A stretch of 64,000 nucleotides of DNA from Fidelibacterota bacterium (GCA_947476275.1 CANJPQ010000008.1:1-64000); one strand, 5' to 3'; positions 49,675 through 60,070 are shown, counted from the stretch's first letter. The notes: generated by a model not told the origin, from the sequence alone. Program-made: numbers and translations.

Positions 49675-50234
49675 CCCTTCTTTGGCCGATAGTCGCGCAC
49701 GTGCGCTTCTTGCGGCGGCGTCTCGATGGCGAGCGGCTGGGCGGCGCGTACAGCCTTGATCGCGGCTTCGTTGCCGATGCCGAGTTCGACCAGCAGCCGC
49801 GCCGCGACGAGCCCGCTGCGCCCGCGTCCGCCCCGGCAATGCACCACGACGCGCCCGCCCGCCCGCAGCTTCTGGCAGATCGCGGCGACGTCCTTCTCCC
49901 ATTCCGCTTCGAAGGCCGGGCCGGGGGCGGTGAGGTCGACGATCGGCCAGTGGTACCACGTCCATCCGCGCTTACGGGCTTCGGCCTCCAGCAGCGACGT
50001 CGGCGTCGCCGCGGCAATCAACTCGTCCGCCTCCATCAGCGAGATGAGCACATCCGCACCAAAGGCGGCGATGGCCTCCAGGTCCGCCTCCAGGTCGCGG
50101 TCCCAGGGCCCCGTGACGGCTTCCGGCTGACGCTTGCCGGGGCACATTGTGATGGCAATCGCGCCGCCGCCCGGTGTGGTCACGGCGGGCAGGGGCAGCG
50201 GATGGGTAATGCTGGTCTTCGGCGTGCGAGTCAC
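49671..50234 (-). CDS. Dual-specificity phosphatase-like protein (CDKN3 type)
   Basis: 187 residues. The cysteine-phosphatase loop is VHCRGGRGRSG with Cys133 and Arg139, and the expected general acid Asp100 lies in WPIVDLTAP. This arrangement resembles cyclin-dependent kinase inhibitor 3-like phosphatases found in bacteria. Its ATG overlaps the stop of the ArsC-like gene by four bases (ATGA). The substrate may be a phosphoprotein or a small phosphate ester. Confidence 0.82.
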   Translation of the reverse strand: MTRTPKTSITHPLPLPAVTTPGGGAIAITMCPGKRQPEAVTGPWDRDLEADLEAIAAFGADVLISLMEADELIAAATPTSLLEAEARKRGWTWYHWPIVDLTAPGPAFEAEWEKDVAAICQKLRAGGRVVVHCRGGRGRSGLVAARLLVELGIGNEAAIKAVRAAQPLAIETPPQEAHVRDYRPKKG

Positions 50235-50572
50235 AGGATCGACAACACCGTTTCGGGCGGGCGTGCGAGCACAGCCTTCGCGCCATTCACCACCACGGGC
50301 CGTTGGATCAGGATCGGATGCTTGACCATCGCTGCGATGAGTTGGGCCTCGGTCATGGCGTCCGTGTCGAGGCCAAGCGGCGCGGCTTCCTTCTTCCGCA
50401 ACAGCCCGCGAGCGTCGACCTTGAGCTTCTTCAGAAGTCCCTTGATCTCATCCGTGCTCAGGGGTGTTTCGAGGTACGCCACGATCTTCGGCTTCACGCC
50501 CTTCTCGTTGAGAAGCTTCAGCGTGTTGCGCGACGTGCTGCACTTTGGATTGTGGTAGATCGTAACTGTCAT
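50231..50572 (-). CDS. ArsC-family glutaredoxin-type arsenate reductase-like protein
   Basis: 113 residues. The active-site motif is HNPKCSTSRNTL with Cys11, then VAYLETPLSTDEIKGLLKKL and a C-terminal MVKHPILIQRPVVVNG, matching ArsC and its YfgD-like relatives. No arsenic efflux gene or ArsR is adjacent, so arsenate reduction is uncertain. It is embedded in a three-gene unit through ATGA overlaps with the metallo-hydrolase gene before it and the phosphatase gene after it. Confidence 0.87.
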   Translation of the reverse strand: MTVTIYHNPKCSTSRNTLKLLNEKGVKPKIVAYLETPLSTDEIKGLLKKLKVDARGLLRKKEAAPLGLDTDAMTEAQLIAAMVKHPILIQRPVVVNGAKAVLARPPETVLSIL

Positions 50573-51474
50573 TTCTTCCCTGAAGCTTTGACGCGCTCCT
50601 CGTAGGCGCGGGTGACGAACACTTTGCCTTGGTCGGGCCGCGGCGCGTAGGTCTTGTCAAAGTCCGCGGTCGGATTGCTCGCCAGGAAATCGGCAAGCGA
50701 CTTCTTCGCCGCGACCGCCTTGGTCACGCGCTTGTCCATTTCCTCCAGCATCGCGATGCTGGCTTTCAGATCTGCAGCGTTGGACAGCGGGCCGTGACCC
50801 GGAATGATCACGCAGTCGGCATTGCAGAGCGCCAGCGTTTGCTTCCGCGCCGCGATCATGCCGCGCAGGGTGCCGCCGGAATCCGGATCGACGAACGGGA
50901 ACGTGGGGTGCGTATAGGAATCGCCGGTATGGATGACGTTGGCTTCCTTAAAAACGATCAACGCATCCGTATCCGTGTGGCCGGCCGGGAGATGCGTCAT
51001 CTCGATCGTCTGTCCGTTGAAATGGACCGTGCTGCTTTCGGCAAACGTGATCACCGGGAGGCCGGTCGGCGCGGTCGGCGCAATCTGCACGCCCATGACG
51101 TTGCCGCCCTGGAGCAGCCGCTTGCGCGTGTTCTCCTGGGCGATGATGACCTTGCCCTCGCTCCCGAGGTTCTCGTTGCCGCCGGTATGGTCGTAATGCC
51201 AGTGGGTGTTGATGACGAATTTGATCGGCTTGGGCGTGAGAAGTCTGACGGCCGCCTCGATCTTCGCCGTCATCTCCGTGAACTGATCGTCGACGATCAG
51301 CACGCCCTCCGGGCCGATCAACACCGCGATGTTGCCGCCGGCGCCGAAGAACACATACAGATTCTCGCGGATCTTCTCCGGGCGGATCGGGGTGTCCTGG
51401 GGCGTCAGCTGTGCCGACGCGATGCCTGCGGAAAAACACGCCAACGCTGCGATGAACGCGATAATACGACCCAT
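50569..51474 (-). CDS. Exported MBL-fold metallo-hydrolase
   Basis: 301 residues with a signal peptide (residues 1-21, ending GIASA). The zinc motif HxHxDH is at 91-96 (THWHYDHTGG), with further ligands in LPAGHTDTDALI, HTGDSY and IPGHGPLS. It resembles periplasmic MBL hydrolases of the quinoprotein-relay/SoxH type. It is not a typical beta-lactamase by sequence. ATG 51474 is set by GGGAGGGGG directly upstream and the signal peptide. First gene of the unit with arsC-like and phosphatase genes. Confidence 0.87.
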   Translation of the reverse strand: MGRIIAFIAALACFSAGIASAQLTPQDTPIRPEKIRENLYVFFGAGGNIAVLIGPEGVLIVDDQFTEMTAKIEAAVRLLTPKPIKFVINTHWHYDHTGGNENLGSEGKVIIAQENTRKRLLQGGNVMGVQIAPTAPTGLPVITFAESSTVHFNGQTIEMTHLPAGHTDTDALIVFKEANVIHTGDSYTHPTFPFVDPDSGGTLRGMIAARKQTLALCNADCVIIPGHGPLSNAADLKASIAMLEEMDKRVTKAVAAKKSLADFLASNPTADFDKTYAPRPDQGKVFVTRAYEERVKASGKK

Positions 51475-51488
51475 AGTCCCCCTCCCGA

Positions 51489-52748
51489 TCAAGAGGCGCG
51501 AGGGTCCCACGCCCGCGCGAGACGGGCAAGTGTGGCAATGCGCAAACCCGCGATCACGACCACGACCGTGAGCGTTAGGTTCGCGGCGAAGGGCACGGTC
51601 AGGCCTGTGGCGAGGAGCAAGCCGCCGGTGAGGGGGCCGATCACACGGCCAACCATATTGGCGCCGTTTGAAAGTCCCAACATCATACCGGTCTGATGTG
51701 GCGGGCTTGTCTTGCTGATGATGCTGGAGAGCACCGTGTTCCACATGCCGCCGCCGGTGATGGAGACGAGAATGCCGCCGATCCCGCTCAATGCGTCTGA
51801 GTGTGCGATCAGGAACAGAGCCATGCCAATGACATCCACGGTCGCGCCGATGATCAGGGTGCGTTCATCCCCGAACCTTTTGCTCAGCGGTCCGACAAGG
51901 CCGACGGTCGCAATCAAATAAGCTGCGCCGATAGCGCCCATGCCGAAGCTCACGTCGCTGGGCGCCCAATGCAGGGCGCCCTGGGCCCAGAAGGTATAGG
52001 CGAACTGAGTGGTGGCGGATGTGAATCCCGCGATCAGGAACAGCAGAATGAGCAGGATCAGCGTTGCGCGCGAGACGAGCGGTTCCGGCGCCGGCGCCGG
52101 CGTTGCGCTGCCTGTAGCGTCCTCGACATGAGTCACACGTCCGTGCGGGTGGCGGGTCTCTTTCAAGTTAATGAATGCGATCACGGTGGAGAGGGCGCAT
52201 AGGCCGGATGCGAAATAGGCCGGCGGCGAATGATTGAACGGTTCGCTCGACATGAAGAACCCGCCGAGCACGGGCCCGAGAAAGAAGCCCATCGCCATAG
52301 CGCCGGAGACGAAGCCGATGTCGCGGGCGCGCGTGCCGGAATTCGAAGAGTCCGCGGCCATGGCGTAAGACACCGCGACGGACCCGTTCGCCAGGCCCTG
52401 GAGGAACCGCGCCAGGAACATGCCGTTCAGGGAGTCCGCGAAGCCGAACATGGCGAACGCGACGCTGCTTGCGGCCAGGGTGGTGACGTAGACCCGCTTG
52501 CGGCCGATGCGGTCGCTCAAGCGGCCCCAGAAGGGGGCGACGAAAATCGTGATCGCCGGCATGACGGCGAACAGCAGTGAGACCTCGAACGGTCCCGCAC
52601 CGTACTCCTGGCCGATGTACGGCAGCATCGGCAGGATGATGCTGACCGGCACGGTCGCCGCGAATACCGTAAAGCAAATGACGAGCATGAGGATGTGGTG
52701 CGGGCGCCGGCGACAAATGTCAATGCACCGCCCGACCTGAGCCTTCAA
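51489..52748 (-). CDS. MFS transporter, DHA1 (multidrug/tetracycline-type) efflux-like
   Basis: About 419 residues with twelve membrane segments. The MFS signature is FWGRLSDRIGRKRVYV, and helix 4-5 shows LARFLQGLANGSVAVSYAMAADSS. The pattern fits drug:proton antiporters of the DHA1 group. The start is uncertain: TTG 52748 leaves a basic cytoplasmic tail before helix 1 and clears the upstream gene by 11 bases, while ATG 52688 begins inside helix 1. It is followed by the metallo-hydrolase gene 14 bases later. Confidence 0.8.
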   Translation of the reverse strand: MKAQVGRCIDICRRRPHHILMLVICFTVFAATVPVSIILPMLPYIGQEYGAGPFEVSLLFAVMPAITIFVAPFWGRLSDRIGRKRVYVTTLAASSVAFAMFGFADSLNGMFLARFLQGLANGSVAVSYAMAADSSNSGTRARDIGFVSGAMAMGFFLGPVLGGFFMSSEPFNHSPPAYFASGLCALSTVIAFINLKETRHPHGRVTHVEDATGSATPAPAPEPLVSRATLILLILLFLIAGFTSATTQFAYTFWAQGALHWAPSDVSFGMGAIGAAYLIATVGLVGPLSKRFGDERTLIIGATVDVIGMALFLIAHSDALSGIGGILVSITGGGMWNTVLSSIISKTSPPHQTGMMLGLSNGANMVGRVIGPLTGGLLLATGLTVPFAANLTLTVVVVIAGLRIATLARLARAWDPRAS

Positions 52749-52759
52749 GCCGACGGGCG

Positions 52760-54256
52760 TTAGGCAATGCCGAGGCGTTGGAGCAGCGGTAGGCGGTAGC
52801 CGAGGAAATGGGTGTATCCGGCCGCGAGATCCCCTTCGACATTGGCCCCGAAGGTCCTCTGCAGGAAGGCTACCGGGTCCTCGCCGCGATATCGCGCCAG
52901 CAGGAAAACCTGATCGACCTGGGGAACGGCAATGCCGCCGCCGGTCACCGGCGACAGGTTCACCGAGATCGTGTCGCCGTGGATCGCATAGTTCCACAGG
53001 ACGGGGTTGAGACGGTCGGCGATGGCCTTGCGTGCGGTCAGGGTGGCCTCGGGCGCCGCGGGCTCTGCCGCGCCCATGGCGGTTAGCACCACCAGCACAT
53101 CGTATAGCTCGGCGCGACCGATACCGCGACACTCGCTCGCGTTCGCAAGATCGTCGGCGGAGGCCGGGCCACGCATGAGGGCGCGCAGGATAGCTTCGGC
53201 AATGGCGCGCGGCGGTTTGATCTCGCCCAGCAGCGTGATCCCGGCAATCGAATCCACATCGGTGGGATTTGCGAGCCCTGCGAATTTCATCGCGAACAGG
53301 GTGGCGTCCATGTTGACGGCGGGGGCCAGGTTGCGGACGAAGATGTCGCGGCGGAACTCGGGCACCAGGAAGTAGTCGCGCAACGTCTCACGCTCTGTCC
53401 GATCGGCGATCTTCGCGAGCAATTGTTCGGTGTCCGGTGTCAGGTTTGCCCGATCCATGTTCGACAGGATGTGCGCCGAGGCAAGATAGCTCATTCCCGC
53501 GGGACGCAAGCTGTTGGCCACATCTGCGTGATAGAAGGCGTCCCACGTCGCATTGAAGTATTCGTGCGCCAAGTAGTTCGGCGAGGATTGCAACGCCCGC
53601 TCCAGCATCTGGCTCGCGCGCGGATTGTCGGTCAAATATGTGCTGTTTGCTGCCATGACTTCGCGCACGCGCGCCAAGGCCGCATCGATCTTCACGGACG
53701 TAGGGCCGGCGGCGTTGCGGAAGGCCGACCACATTATCTCGCGGGCGGGAATGATCGGCGCCAGCGCCGGCAAGGCGTTATAGCTGACGTAGAACACGCC
53801 GCCCGACCTCAGCTTCTTCTCGACGAAGCGAATGATGAGATCGCGGTTGGCCGCATCGACCCACGACCACACGCCTTGGGCGGCGATCACGTCGCAGTCG
53901 GGCAGCGGATGGTGCGCGAGGTCCGCGAAGCTCAGCTCAATGAACTCGACGTTTGTAACACCCGCGGCAGCCGCCAAACCCTTTGCGGTGGCGATGTGCT
54001 GCGGGATGAAATCCACGCCGATGTAGCGGCCCGCGGGATTTCCCGCCGCATGGACCAGGGTGGACAGCCCGAAGCCGCATCCGAGTTCGAGATAGGTCAG
54101 CGCACCGTGGGGCCGGAAGGCCGGCGTGCGGCCTTCCCCCGTAATCATCAGGGCATGGATCGCCGGATTGAGTTCCCGGTGATAGCGGAACAGATAGGGG
54201 ATATCGGTGACGTATCCGCCGGCCGCATCTGTCGCCGATTTTGTAGATTGAGTCAC
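52760..54256 (-). CDS. SAM-dependent methyltransferase with methyltransferase regulatory domain
   Basis: 498 residues. The N-terminal class I methyltransferase has motif I LTYLELGCGFGLSTLVHA, then IGVDFIPQHIATAKGLA and DVIAAQGVWSWVD. From about residue 200 it continues into the regulatory domain (PF10119-like), with FNATWDAFYHADVANSL and MDRANLTPDTEQLLA. Such proteins are often found near surface-polysaccharide or secretion genes, with unknown substrates. The start is taken at GTG 54256; an in-frame TTG at 54313 exists. Confidence 0.82.
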   Translation of the reverse strand: MTQSTKSATDAAGGYVTDIPYLFRYHRELNPAIHALMITGEGRTPAFRPHGALTYLELGCGFGLSTLVHAAGNPAGRYIGVDFIPQHIATAKGLAAAAGVTNVEFIELSFADLAHHPLPDCDVIAAQGVWSWVDAANRDLIIRFVEKKLRSGGVFYVSYNALPALAPIIPAREIMWSAFRNAAGPTSVKIDAALARVREVMAANSTYLTDNPRASQMLERALQSSPNYLAHEYFNATWDAFYHADVANSLRPAGMSYLASAHILSNMDRANLTPDTEQLLAKIADRTERETLRDYFLVPEFRRDIFVRNLAPAVNMDATLFAMKFAGLANPTDVDSIAGITLLGEIKPPRAIAEAILRALMRGPASADDLANASECRGIGRAELYDVLVVLTAMGAAEPAAPEATLTARKAIADRLNPVLWNYAIHGDTISVNLSPVTGGGIAVPQVDQVFLLARYRGEDPVAFLQRTFGANVEGDLAAGYTHFLGYRLPLLQRLGIA

Positions 54257-54353
54257 GAAGCGCGTCCCATTGCCGTCACGCAGAGGCGTTCCGTGTGCTG
54301 GGTCTGACCTCAAAAGTCAATCAGGGACGGGTCGAAAACCGGCCGTGCACGCA

Positions 54354-55562
54354 TCAATCGAAGAGGTGCGGCACAAATCGGCTGCGGTTGTGGGTGATCG
54401 GACCTTGATCCTCGCGGATTCCGATGCCGCGGCTTTGCCCGTCGATGATCCAACTGCCGACAACCGCCTTGTTGCCGTCGGCTTCCGCCACAGGGACGAG
54501 GGCCTGGAACGCGTAGCCCTCATCGCCATAGTCGCCGGGCAGGGAGGCCAAGGGGGCGCCATCAAGCGCGCCGTCCGCGCCAAGTCTGGCGATGGAAATG
54601 TTGGCGCCTTCGCGCCCGAGGAGCGGCTTGGCGACGACCGTACTTCCGGCGGGGAAGCCCTGCCGAGTCATGAACGCCGGCGCGAGATTGGGGTGATTGG
54701 GGAACAGCTCCCACAGCAGCGCCAGGATCGCCTTATTGGCAGGCACCATCTTCCAGGCGGGTTCGATCACCGTGAGTGTGCAGTCGCGCACCGCGGCCTC
54801 AAGCTCCGGTGCGAACTTATCCGCCAGCAACCAGTCCCACGGCACGAGCTTGAACAGGGCCGTGATCGGTTGGTCCTCCAGATCGACGAACCACCCGGCG
54901 CGCGCATCCTTCAGTCCTTCCGTCGGCGTCGACCAGCCGATGTCGGCGACATTGATTACCTTGCCGGCGAGATCGGCTTCCAGCGCGGTGTCGAGGATGT
55001 AGCGCAGGGTGCCTTCATCCTCGGCATGGGGCATCAGGCACGTGAAGTGAATCTGGCTGTTTGGGTTCGGCTGAATTTTCGCCCATGCCGCCACCAGTCC
55101 TTCATGGACCGAGTTGAACTGATCGCGCTCGGGGAAGAGTTCCTCAAGCCAGGTCCACTGCACGACGGACGCTTCAAAAAGCCCTGTCGGAGTGTCGGCG
55201 TTGTATTCGAGCATCACCGGGGGCGCATCGCCGCCGGTGAACGCCAAATCGAACCGGCCGTAGAGGCTGGGCTGTTGCTCCTGCCGTGCCCAGGAATCCT
55301 CGATCAGGCGAATGGCGGCTTCGGTGAAGCCGAAGTGCGGCAGCAGCTTGCGCTGAATCGCATGCGCGGTCGCCTCAAGGCACATGCGGTGGAGGTCTTC
55401 CGTCGCGGTTTCCAGAACGTCCACCTCCGCGGCGGTCAGTTCCCAGTAGGCGGATTCATCCCAATAGGGCGCGGGGGGATTTTCGGCGGTGTGCCAGTCG
55501 AACCCCAGCGCGTTGAGTTTTTGCTGCCAGTCCGGCCGCGGCGCGATGCGGATGCGCTTCAC
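54354..55562 (-). CDS. Glutathionylspermidine synthase-like ATP-grasp protein (YgiC/YjfC)
   Basis: 402 residues with the C-terminal synthetase domain of glutathionylspermidine synthase: MLEYNADTPTGLFEASVVQW near residue 115 and the nucleotide-binding VVAKPLLGREGANISI. The amidase half of E. coli Gss is absent, as in YgiC and YjfC, whose peptide or polyamine substrate is not known. It is the last gene of a minus-strand unit with a YgiB-like lipoprotein and a DUF350 membrane protein, a conserved neighbourhood. Confidence 0.88.
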   Translation of the reverse strand: MKRIRIAPRPDWQQKLNALGFDWHTAENPPAPYWDESAYWELTAAEVDVLETATEDLHRMCLEATAHAIQRKLLPHFGFTEAAIRLIEDSWARQEQQPSLYGRFDLAFTGGDAPPVMLEYNADTPTGLFEASVVQWTWLEELFPERDQFNSVHEGLVAAWAKIQPNPNSQIHFTCLMPHAEDEGTLRYILDTALEADLAGKVINVADIGWSTPTEGLKDARAGWFVDLEDQPITALFKLVPWDWLLADKFAPELEAAVRDCTLTVIEPAWKMVPANKAILALLWELFPNHPNLAPAFMTRQGFPAGSTVVAKPLLGREGANISIARLGADGALDGAPLASLPGDYGDEGYAFQALVPVAEADGNKAVVGSWIIDGQSRGIGIREDQGPITHNRSRFVPHLFD

Positions 55563-55565
55563 GAC

Positions 55566-56126
55566 TTAGCTGCCGCCGCTGAACCCGCGCGCAGCCGAAC
55601 CGAAGCCGCCGCGCGATACACTGCGCGCGGCCACGCCGCTGGGACCCAACGACGTGGCGCCTGGCGTTGTCCGTCCAACCATTGTGTTGTTGGCATAGAG
55701 CGTTCCGCCTCGATCCGCATAGACCGGTTTCGGCGGCGGCGCGGGCGTCTGACCGGGCATCATCATCCCGCCCCCGCCCAACATGCGTCCCATCATGAAG
55801 CCCATCATCATCGGCATGAACATGCCGGTGGAGTGTTGAGTGCCGTCGGCGGTCAGCGTCCTGGCTTCTTCGCACTTGTTGAAGCCAGCCGCTTCGCATT
55901 CGGCGACGCTGGCAAACTTCGGCGCCGTGACCGCGTGTTCGGCCTTGGCGGTCTCAAGCGCCTTGTTGCACTGGGCGGCGTCCTGATCCTTTGCGCAGGC
56001 ATTCACGTCGCCATAGATCGTGCTCTCGGGCTGACCCGATGCATCGGTCATGGTCTTGGCGTTCTGGTCGCACGCCGCCAGCGCGGTGGCGGCGAGCAGG
56101 ATGGTGACGTATCGCGACTTGCGCAT
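55566..56126 (-). CDS. DUF1190 family lipoprotein (YgiB-like)
   Basis: 186 residues. The lipoprotein signal MRKSRYVTILLAATALAAC puts the lipid-modified Cys at residue 19. The DUF1190 pattern follows: DVNACAKDQDAAQCNKALETAKAEHAVTAPKFASVAECEAAGFNKCE. A Met/Gly-rich stretch (FMPMMMGFMMGRMLGGGGMMM) and a Gly/Ser tail close the protein. The Met clusters could bind copper, which is speculative. Three bases separate its stop from the synthetase-like gene. Confidence 0.85.
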   Translation of the reverse strand: MRKSRYVTILLAATALAACDQNAKTMTDASGQPESTIYGDVNACAKDQDAAQCNKALETAKAEHAVTAPKFASVAECEAAGFNKCEEARTLTADGTQHSTGMFMPMMMGFMMGRMLGGGGMMMPGQTPAPPPKPVYADRGGTLYANNTMVGRTTPGATSLGPSGVAARSVSRGGFGSAARGFSGGS

Positions 56127-56135
56127 GTTCTGACC

Positions 56136-56528
56136 CTAGCCTGTCAAAGCGCCGGCATTGAGAATGCCCATGGCGATGGAGAGCGCACCAAGAACGACGC
56201 CGTAGGAAACGCGATTGTCCTCGATTCCTTGCTTCAGGCCCGGGATCACAATCGAGACAACGAGGAAGACGAACAGCTGGCCTACCAATCCCAGGCCACC
56301 CCACACCGCGAGTTCGACGACGCTGAAGGTGCTCGACGCGGTGCTGTACAGCACGATCGCCATGCCGATGGCGGTCCCGCCCAGACTTGCGGCGGCGGCG
56401 GCGTTGCCCTCTCGGATCAGCCTGATCTCATGATAGGGCGTCAGCATGACGTAAATCGTCAGGGCGACGACGAGCAGGCCCAAAGAGGTGCCGAGGAAGG
56501 CGAGGTAGAGGGGAAGGTTTGTAAGCAT
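56136..56528 (-). CDS. DUF350 family membrane protein (YjfL-like)
   Basis: 130 residues with four hydrophobic helices: LYLAFLGTSLGLLVVALTIYVML, TAIGMAIVLYSTASS, LVGQLFVFLVVSIVI and YGVVLGALSIAMGILNAG. This matches DUF350, often encoded with YgiB and YgiC relatives. ATG 56528 is preferred because GGGAAGAG precedes it; six more codons upstream are open. First gene of the three-gene unit. Confidence 0.87.
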   Translation of the reverse strand: MLTNLPLYLAFLGTSLGLLVVALTIYVMLTPYHEIRLIREGNAAAAASLGGTAIGMAIVLYSTASSTFSVVELAVWGGLGLVGQLFVFLVVSIVIPGLKQGIEDNRVSYGVVLGALSIAMGILNAGALTG

Positions 56529-56643
56529 GATGATCTCTTCCCTCACAGTGGGCTAATCCGCGCGGCGCGTCAAAAGACACTGTCGTGTCTGACGCGCTCG
56601 TGAATACGCTTTGTTTACTTTCCCGCTGCAATCTGGGGGCGAT

Positions 56644-56672
56644 TTGACAAGGCGGGCCCGCGTCCCTAAATT
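56644..56672 (+). promoter_or_regulatory. Predicted sigma-70-type promoter of leuA
   Basis: TTGACA (56644-56649) and TAAATT (56667-56672) are separated by 17 bases. A transcript would start near 56680, leaving a leader of about 220 bases that contains the leucine-rich peptide. A small hairpin (TCCGGC/GCCGGA, 56683-56700) lies at its 5' end. Confidence 0.6.
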
Positions 56673-56719
56673 CCCCGCCGTTTCCGGCGCTTTGGCCGGA
56701 TTTTAGGAAAGCTCAAGCC

Positions 56720-56782
56720 GTGCAACGTCTGTTGCCCTCGATTGGCCTGACCCTCCGCCTGCGACTTACGCAGGGCCGGTGA
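56720..56782 (+). CDS. Leucine-rich leader peptide in front of leuA
   Basis: A 20-residue ORF, GTG start and TGA stop, with AGGAAAG 8 bases upstream (56705-56711). The product MQRLLPSIGLTLRLRLTQGR has six Leu and four Arg. Position, size, ribosome site and Leu content fit a leader peptide of the kind used for attenuation of leucine biosynthesis genes. No classic U-run terminator follows; GGGCG/CGCCC near 56818-56832 is the best hairpin, so the mechanism could act on translation or Rho access. Functional role is inference. Confidence 0.6.
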   Translation: MQRLLPSIGLTLRLRLTQGR

Positions 56783-56871
56783 GCGGCGACGTACGCCCCT
56801 CATTCTCGGCCCGCCCGGGCGTTTCGCGCCCATAGTATCCGCCAAGTCGTCAGTTGATCCGCGCCGCTTAG

Positions 56872-58587
<1,716 letters not shown>

Positions 58588-58611
58588 CGCGCGCGAAAGA
58601 GAGATGAAGAA

Positions 58612-58650
58612 CGCGCGGTGCTTTTTTTTGCACCGCGCGCTTTCTTTTTC
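58612..58650 (+). terminator. Rho-independent terminator after leuA
   Basis: CGCGCGGTGC (58612-58621) pairs perfectly with GCACCGCGCG (58630-58639) around a loop of eight T and is followed by CTTTCTTTTT. Confidence 0.88.
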
Positions 58651-58707
58651 ACGCACCGTGAGTCCGTCTCAACACTTACGAAAGTATATGCGCCCTAGCG
58701 TGCGCAC

Positions 58708-59514
58708 ATGCTCGACACACCCTCATATTGGCCGCGCGTTGTCGTTCTCGGCAACGAGAAGGGCGGCACCGGTAAGTCCACTCTGGCGATGCACCTCGCC
58801 GTGGCGCTGCTCAATCGCGGCCTGAAGGTCGCGACCATCGATCTCGATGCGGAGCAGGGCACGCTGTCGCATTACATCGCCAATCGCCGCCGCTATGGCA
58901 CGCGCACGAATACGCCGTTGCCGATGCCGACCCATGTCGCCATCGAGGCGCAGCCGATGCAGATCGACGAAGCGGAGATCGCGCGCACGCTGGACTACAT
59001 GCGCGATCACGACGTGATCGTCGTGGACACGCCGGGCTCGCACACCAGCTTGTCGCGGGCGGGTCACCTGAAGGCCGACGTCCTCATCACGCCGATCAAC
59101 GACAGCTTCATCGATCTCGACGTATTGAGTCGGGTCGATGGCGTGCCGCGCAATCTTGCCGCTGCGACGCCCTATACCCGCCGCGTCTGGGAAGCCCGCG
59201 AGCAGCGCGCCCGCCGTCCCGGCAAACCGATGGAGTGGGTGGTGGTGCGCAATCGCGTCAGCAATATCGCCGCCCGCAACAAGCAGGCGATGGGCGAAGC
59301 GCTCTCGGAGTTGTCGAAGAAAGCCGGCTTCCGTGTCGCGGAAGGCATCCACGAGCGCGTGATCTATCGCGAACTGTTCGTGGACGGTCTCACGGTCGAG
59401 GACTTCGTCACCTTCCCGCAGGCACGCCCCGTGGCCATGTCCCACGTCGCCGCCCGGCAGGAGATGCGCAATCTGCTGGCGACGCTCAATCTCGATAGTC
59501 TGCAGTTGGCCTAA
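58708..59514 (+). CDS. mipZ: MipZ, division-plane positioning ATPase
   Basis: 268 residues. It is a ParA/MinD-type ATPase with the deviant Walker A NEKGGTGKSTLAMHLA (Lys18-Ser24 region), switch DLDAEQGTLSHYI and Walker B VIVVDTPGSHTSLSR. The insertion and C-terminal part (MEWVVVRNRVSNIAARNKQ, FRVAEGIHERVIYRELFVDGLTVED) identify MipZ, which forms bipolar gradients through ParB and inhibits FtsZ away from midcell. MipZ is characteristic of alphaproteobacteria that lack MinCDE. No parS-like site is recognised nearby. Confidence 0.93.
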   Translation: MLDTPSYWPRVVVLGNEKGGTGKSTLAMHLAVALLNRGLKVATIDLDAEQGTLSHYIANRRRYGTRTNTPLPMPTHVAIEAQPMQIDEAEIARTLDYMRDHDVIVVDTPGSHTSLSRAGHLKADVLITPINDSFIDLDVLSRVDGVPRNLAAATPYTRRVWEAREQRARRPGKPMEWVVVRNRVSNIAARNKQAMGEALSELSKKAGFRVAEGIHERVIYRELFVDGLTVEDFVTFPQARPVAMSHVAARQEMRNLLATLNLDSLQLA

Positions 59515-59524
59515 AGAGACTCGA

Positions 59525-59544
59525 AAGGCCTAGCGTTAGGCCTT
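59525..59544. terminator. Hairpin between convergent mipZ and cupin genes
   Basis: AAGGCCTA and TAGGCCTT form a perfect 8-bp stem with loop GCGT. It overlaps the stop codon of the cupin gene. It lacks a T run, so terminator activity is uncertain. Confidence 0.4.
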
Positions 59545-59898
59545 CGCCGTCTCCGTCATCATCTCTTTCATGGTGATGAGCATGGCGCTCATGTTCTCCG
59601 CGCCGATGGTGCGGATGGCGTGGCCTTTGCCTTTGGTGTCCTGCAGCAGGAACGTGTCGCCGCGGGAGAAGAAGCGGCGCTGGCCGTTGCTGACCACCAC
59701 TTCCACCTTGCCCGACATCATGGCGATGCACTTGGGCGCGTCGACCGGCGCGAAGTCGGCGAAGTGGCCGGGCTTGGTTTCCCACACCTGCCAATAGGCG
59801 ATGTCCTGCTGGCGCTCGCGGCCCTTGGGATCGTCGGACTCGACCTCGCCGAAGTAGGATTGCCCCTGGTCGTCCACGAATACGCTGGTCAGTTTCAT
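59536..59898 (-). CDS. Small cytoplasmic cupin-domain protein
   Basis: 120 residues with one cupin barrel: FVDDQGQSYFGEV at the start, KPGHFADFAPVDAPKCIAMMSGKVEVVVSNGQ, then RFFSRGDTFLLQDTKGKGHAIR. The canonical metal-binding His pair of motif 1 is not intact (HFADFAPVDAP), but His near the end of motif 2 (GKGHAIR) remains. Function unknown. ATG 59898 is set by GGGAGAGGGG just upstream. It diverges from the Tat-exported cupin gene. Confidence 0.8.
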   Translation of the reverse strand: MKLTSVFVDDQGQSYFGEVESDDPKGRERQQDIAYWQVWETKPGHFADFAPVDAPKCIAMMSGKVEVVVSNGQRRFFSRGDTFLLQDTKGKGHAIRTIGAENMSAMLITMKEMMTETAKA

Positions 59899-60070
59899 GA
59901 CTGGCCCCTCTCCCGATCCAATGCCCAAGCATACCCATGAACCGTATCGGGGCGGTAGCCTCTGTCGATGCGATTCACTGCGTGGACACGGGCTTTGGAT
60001 GATCTAGGGTATGCCAATCGTGGGGGTCACTATGACGAACGTGCATTGTCAGTCGGGCGAGGGACCAGCC

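Noticed and set aside
50231-50572. Arsenic resistance operon
   Set aside because: Only the ArsC-like gene is present. There is no ArsR, ArsB or Acr3, and the neighbours are a metallo-hydrolase and a phosphatase.
54270-56603. A 777-codon plus-strand open frame across three minus-strand genes
   Set aside because: It crosses the boundaries of the YgiC, YgiB and DUF350 genes, which have clear family motifs, ribosome sites and lipobox or membrane features on the minus strand.
58708-59514. Chromosome partition locus or origin region
   Set aside because: The ATPase is MipZ and not ParA. No parB gene, parS-like site or DnaA-box cluster was seen around it.
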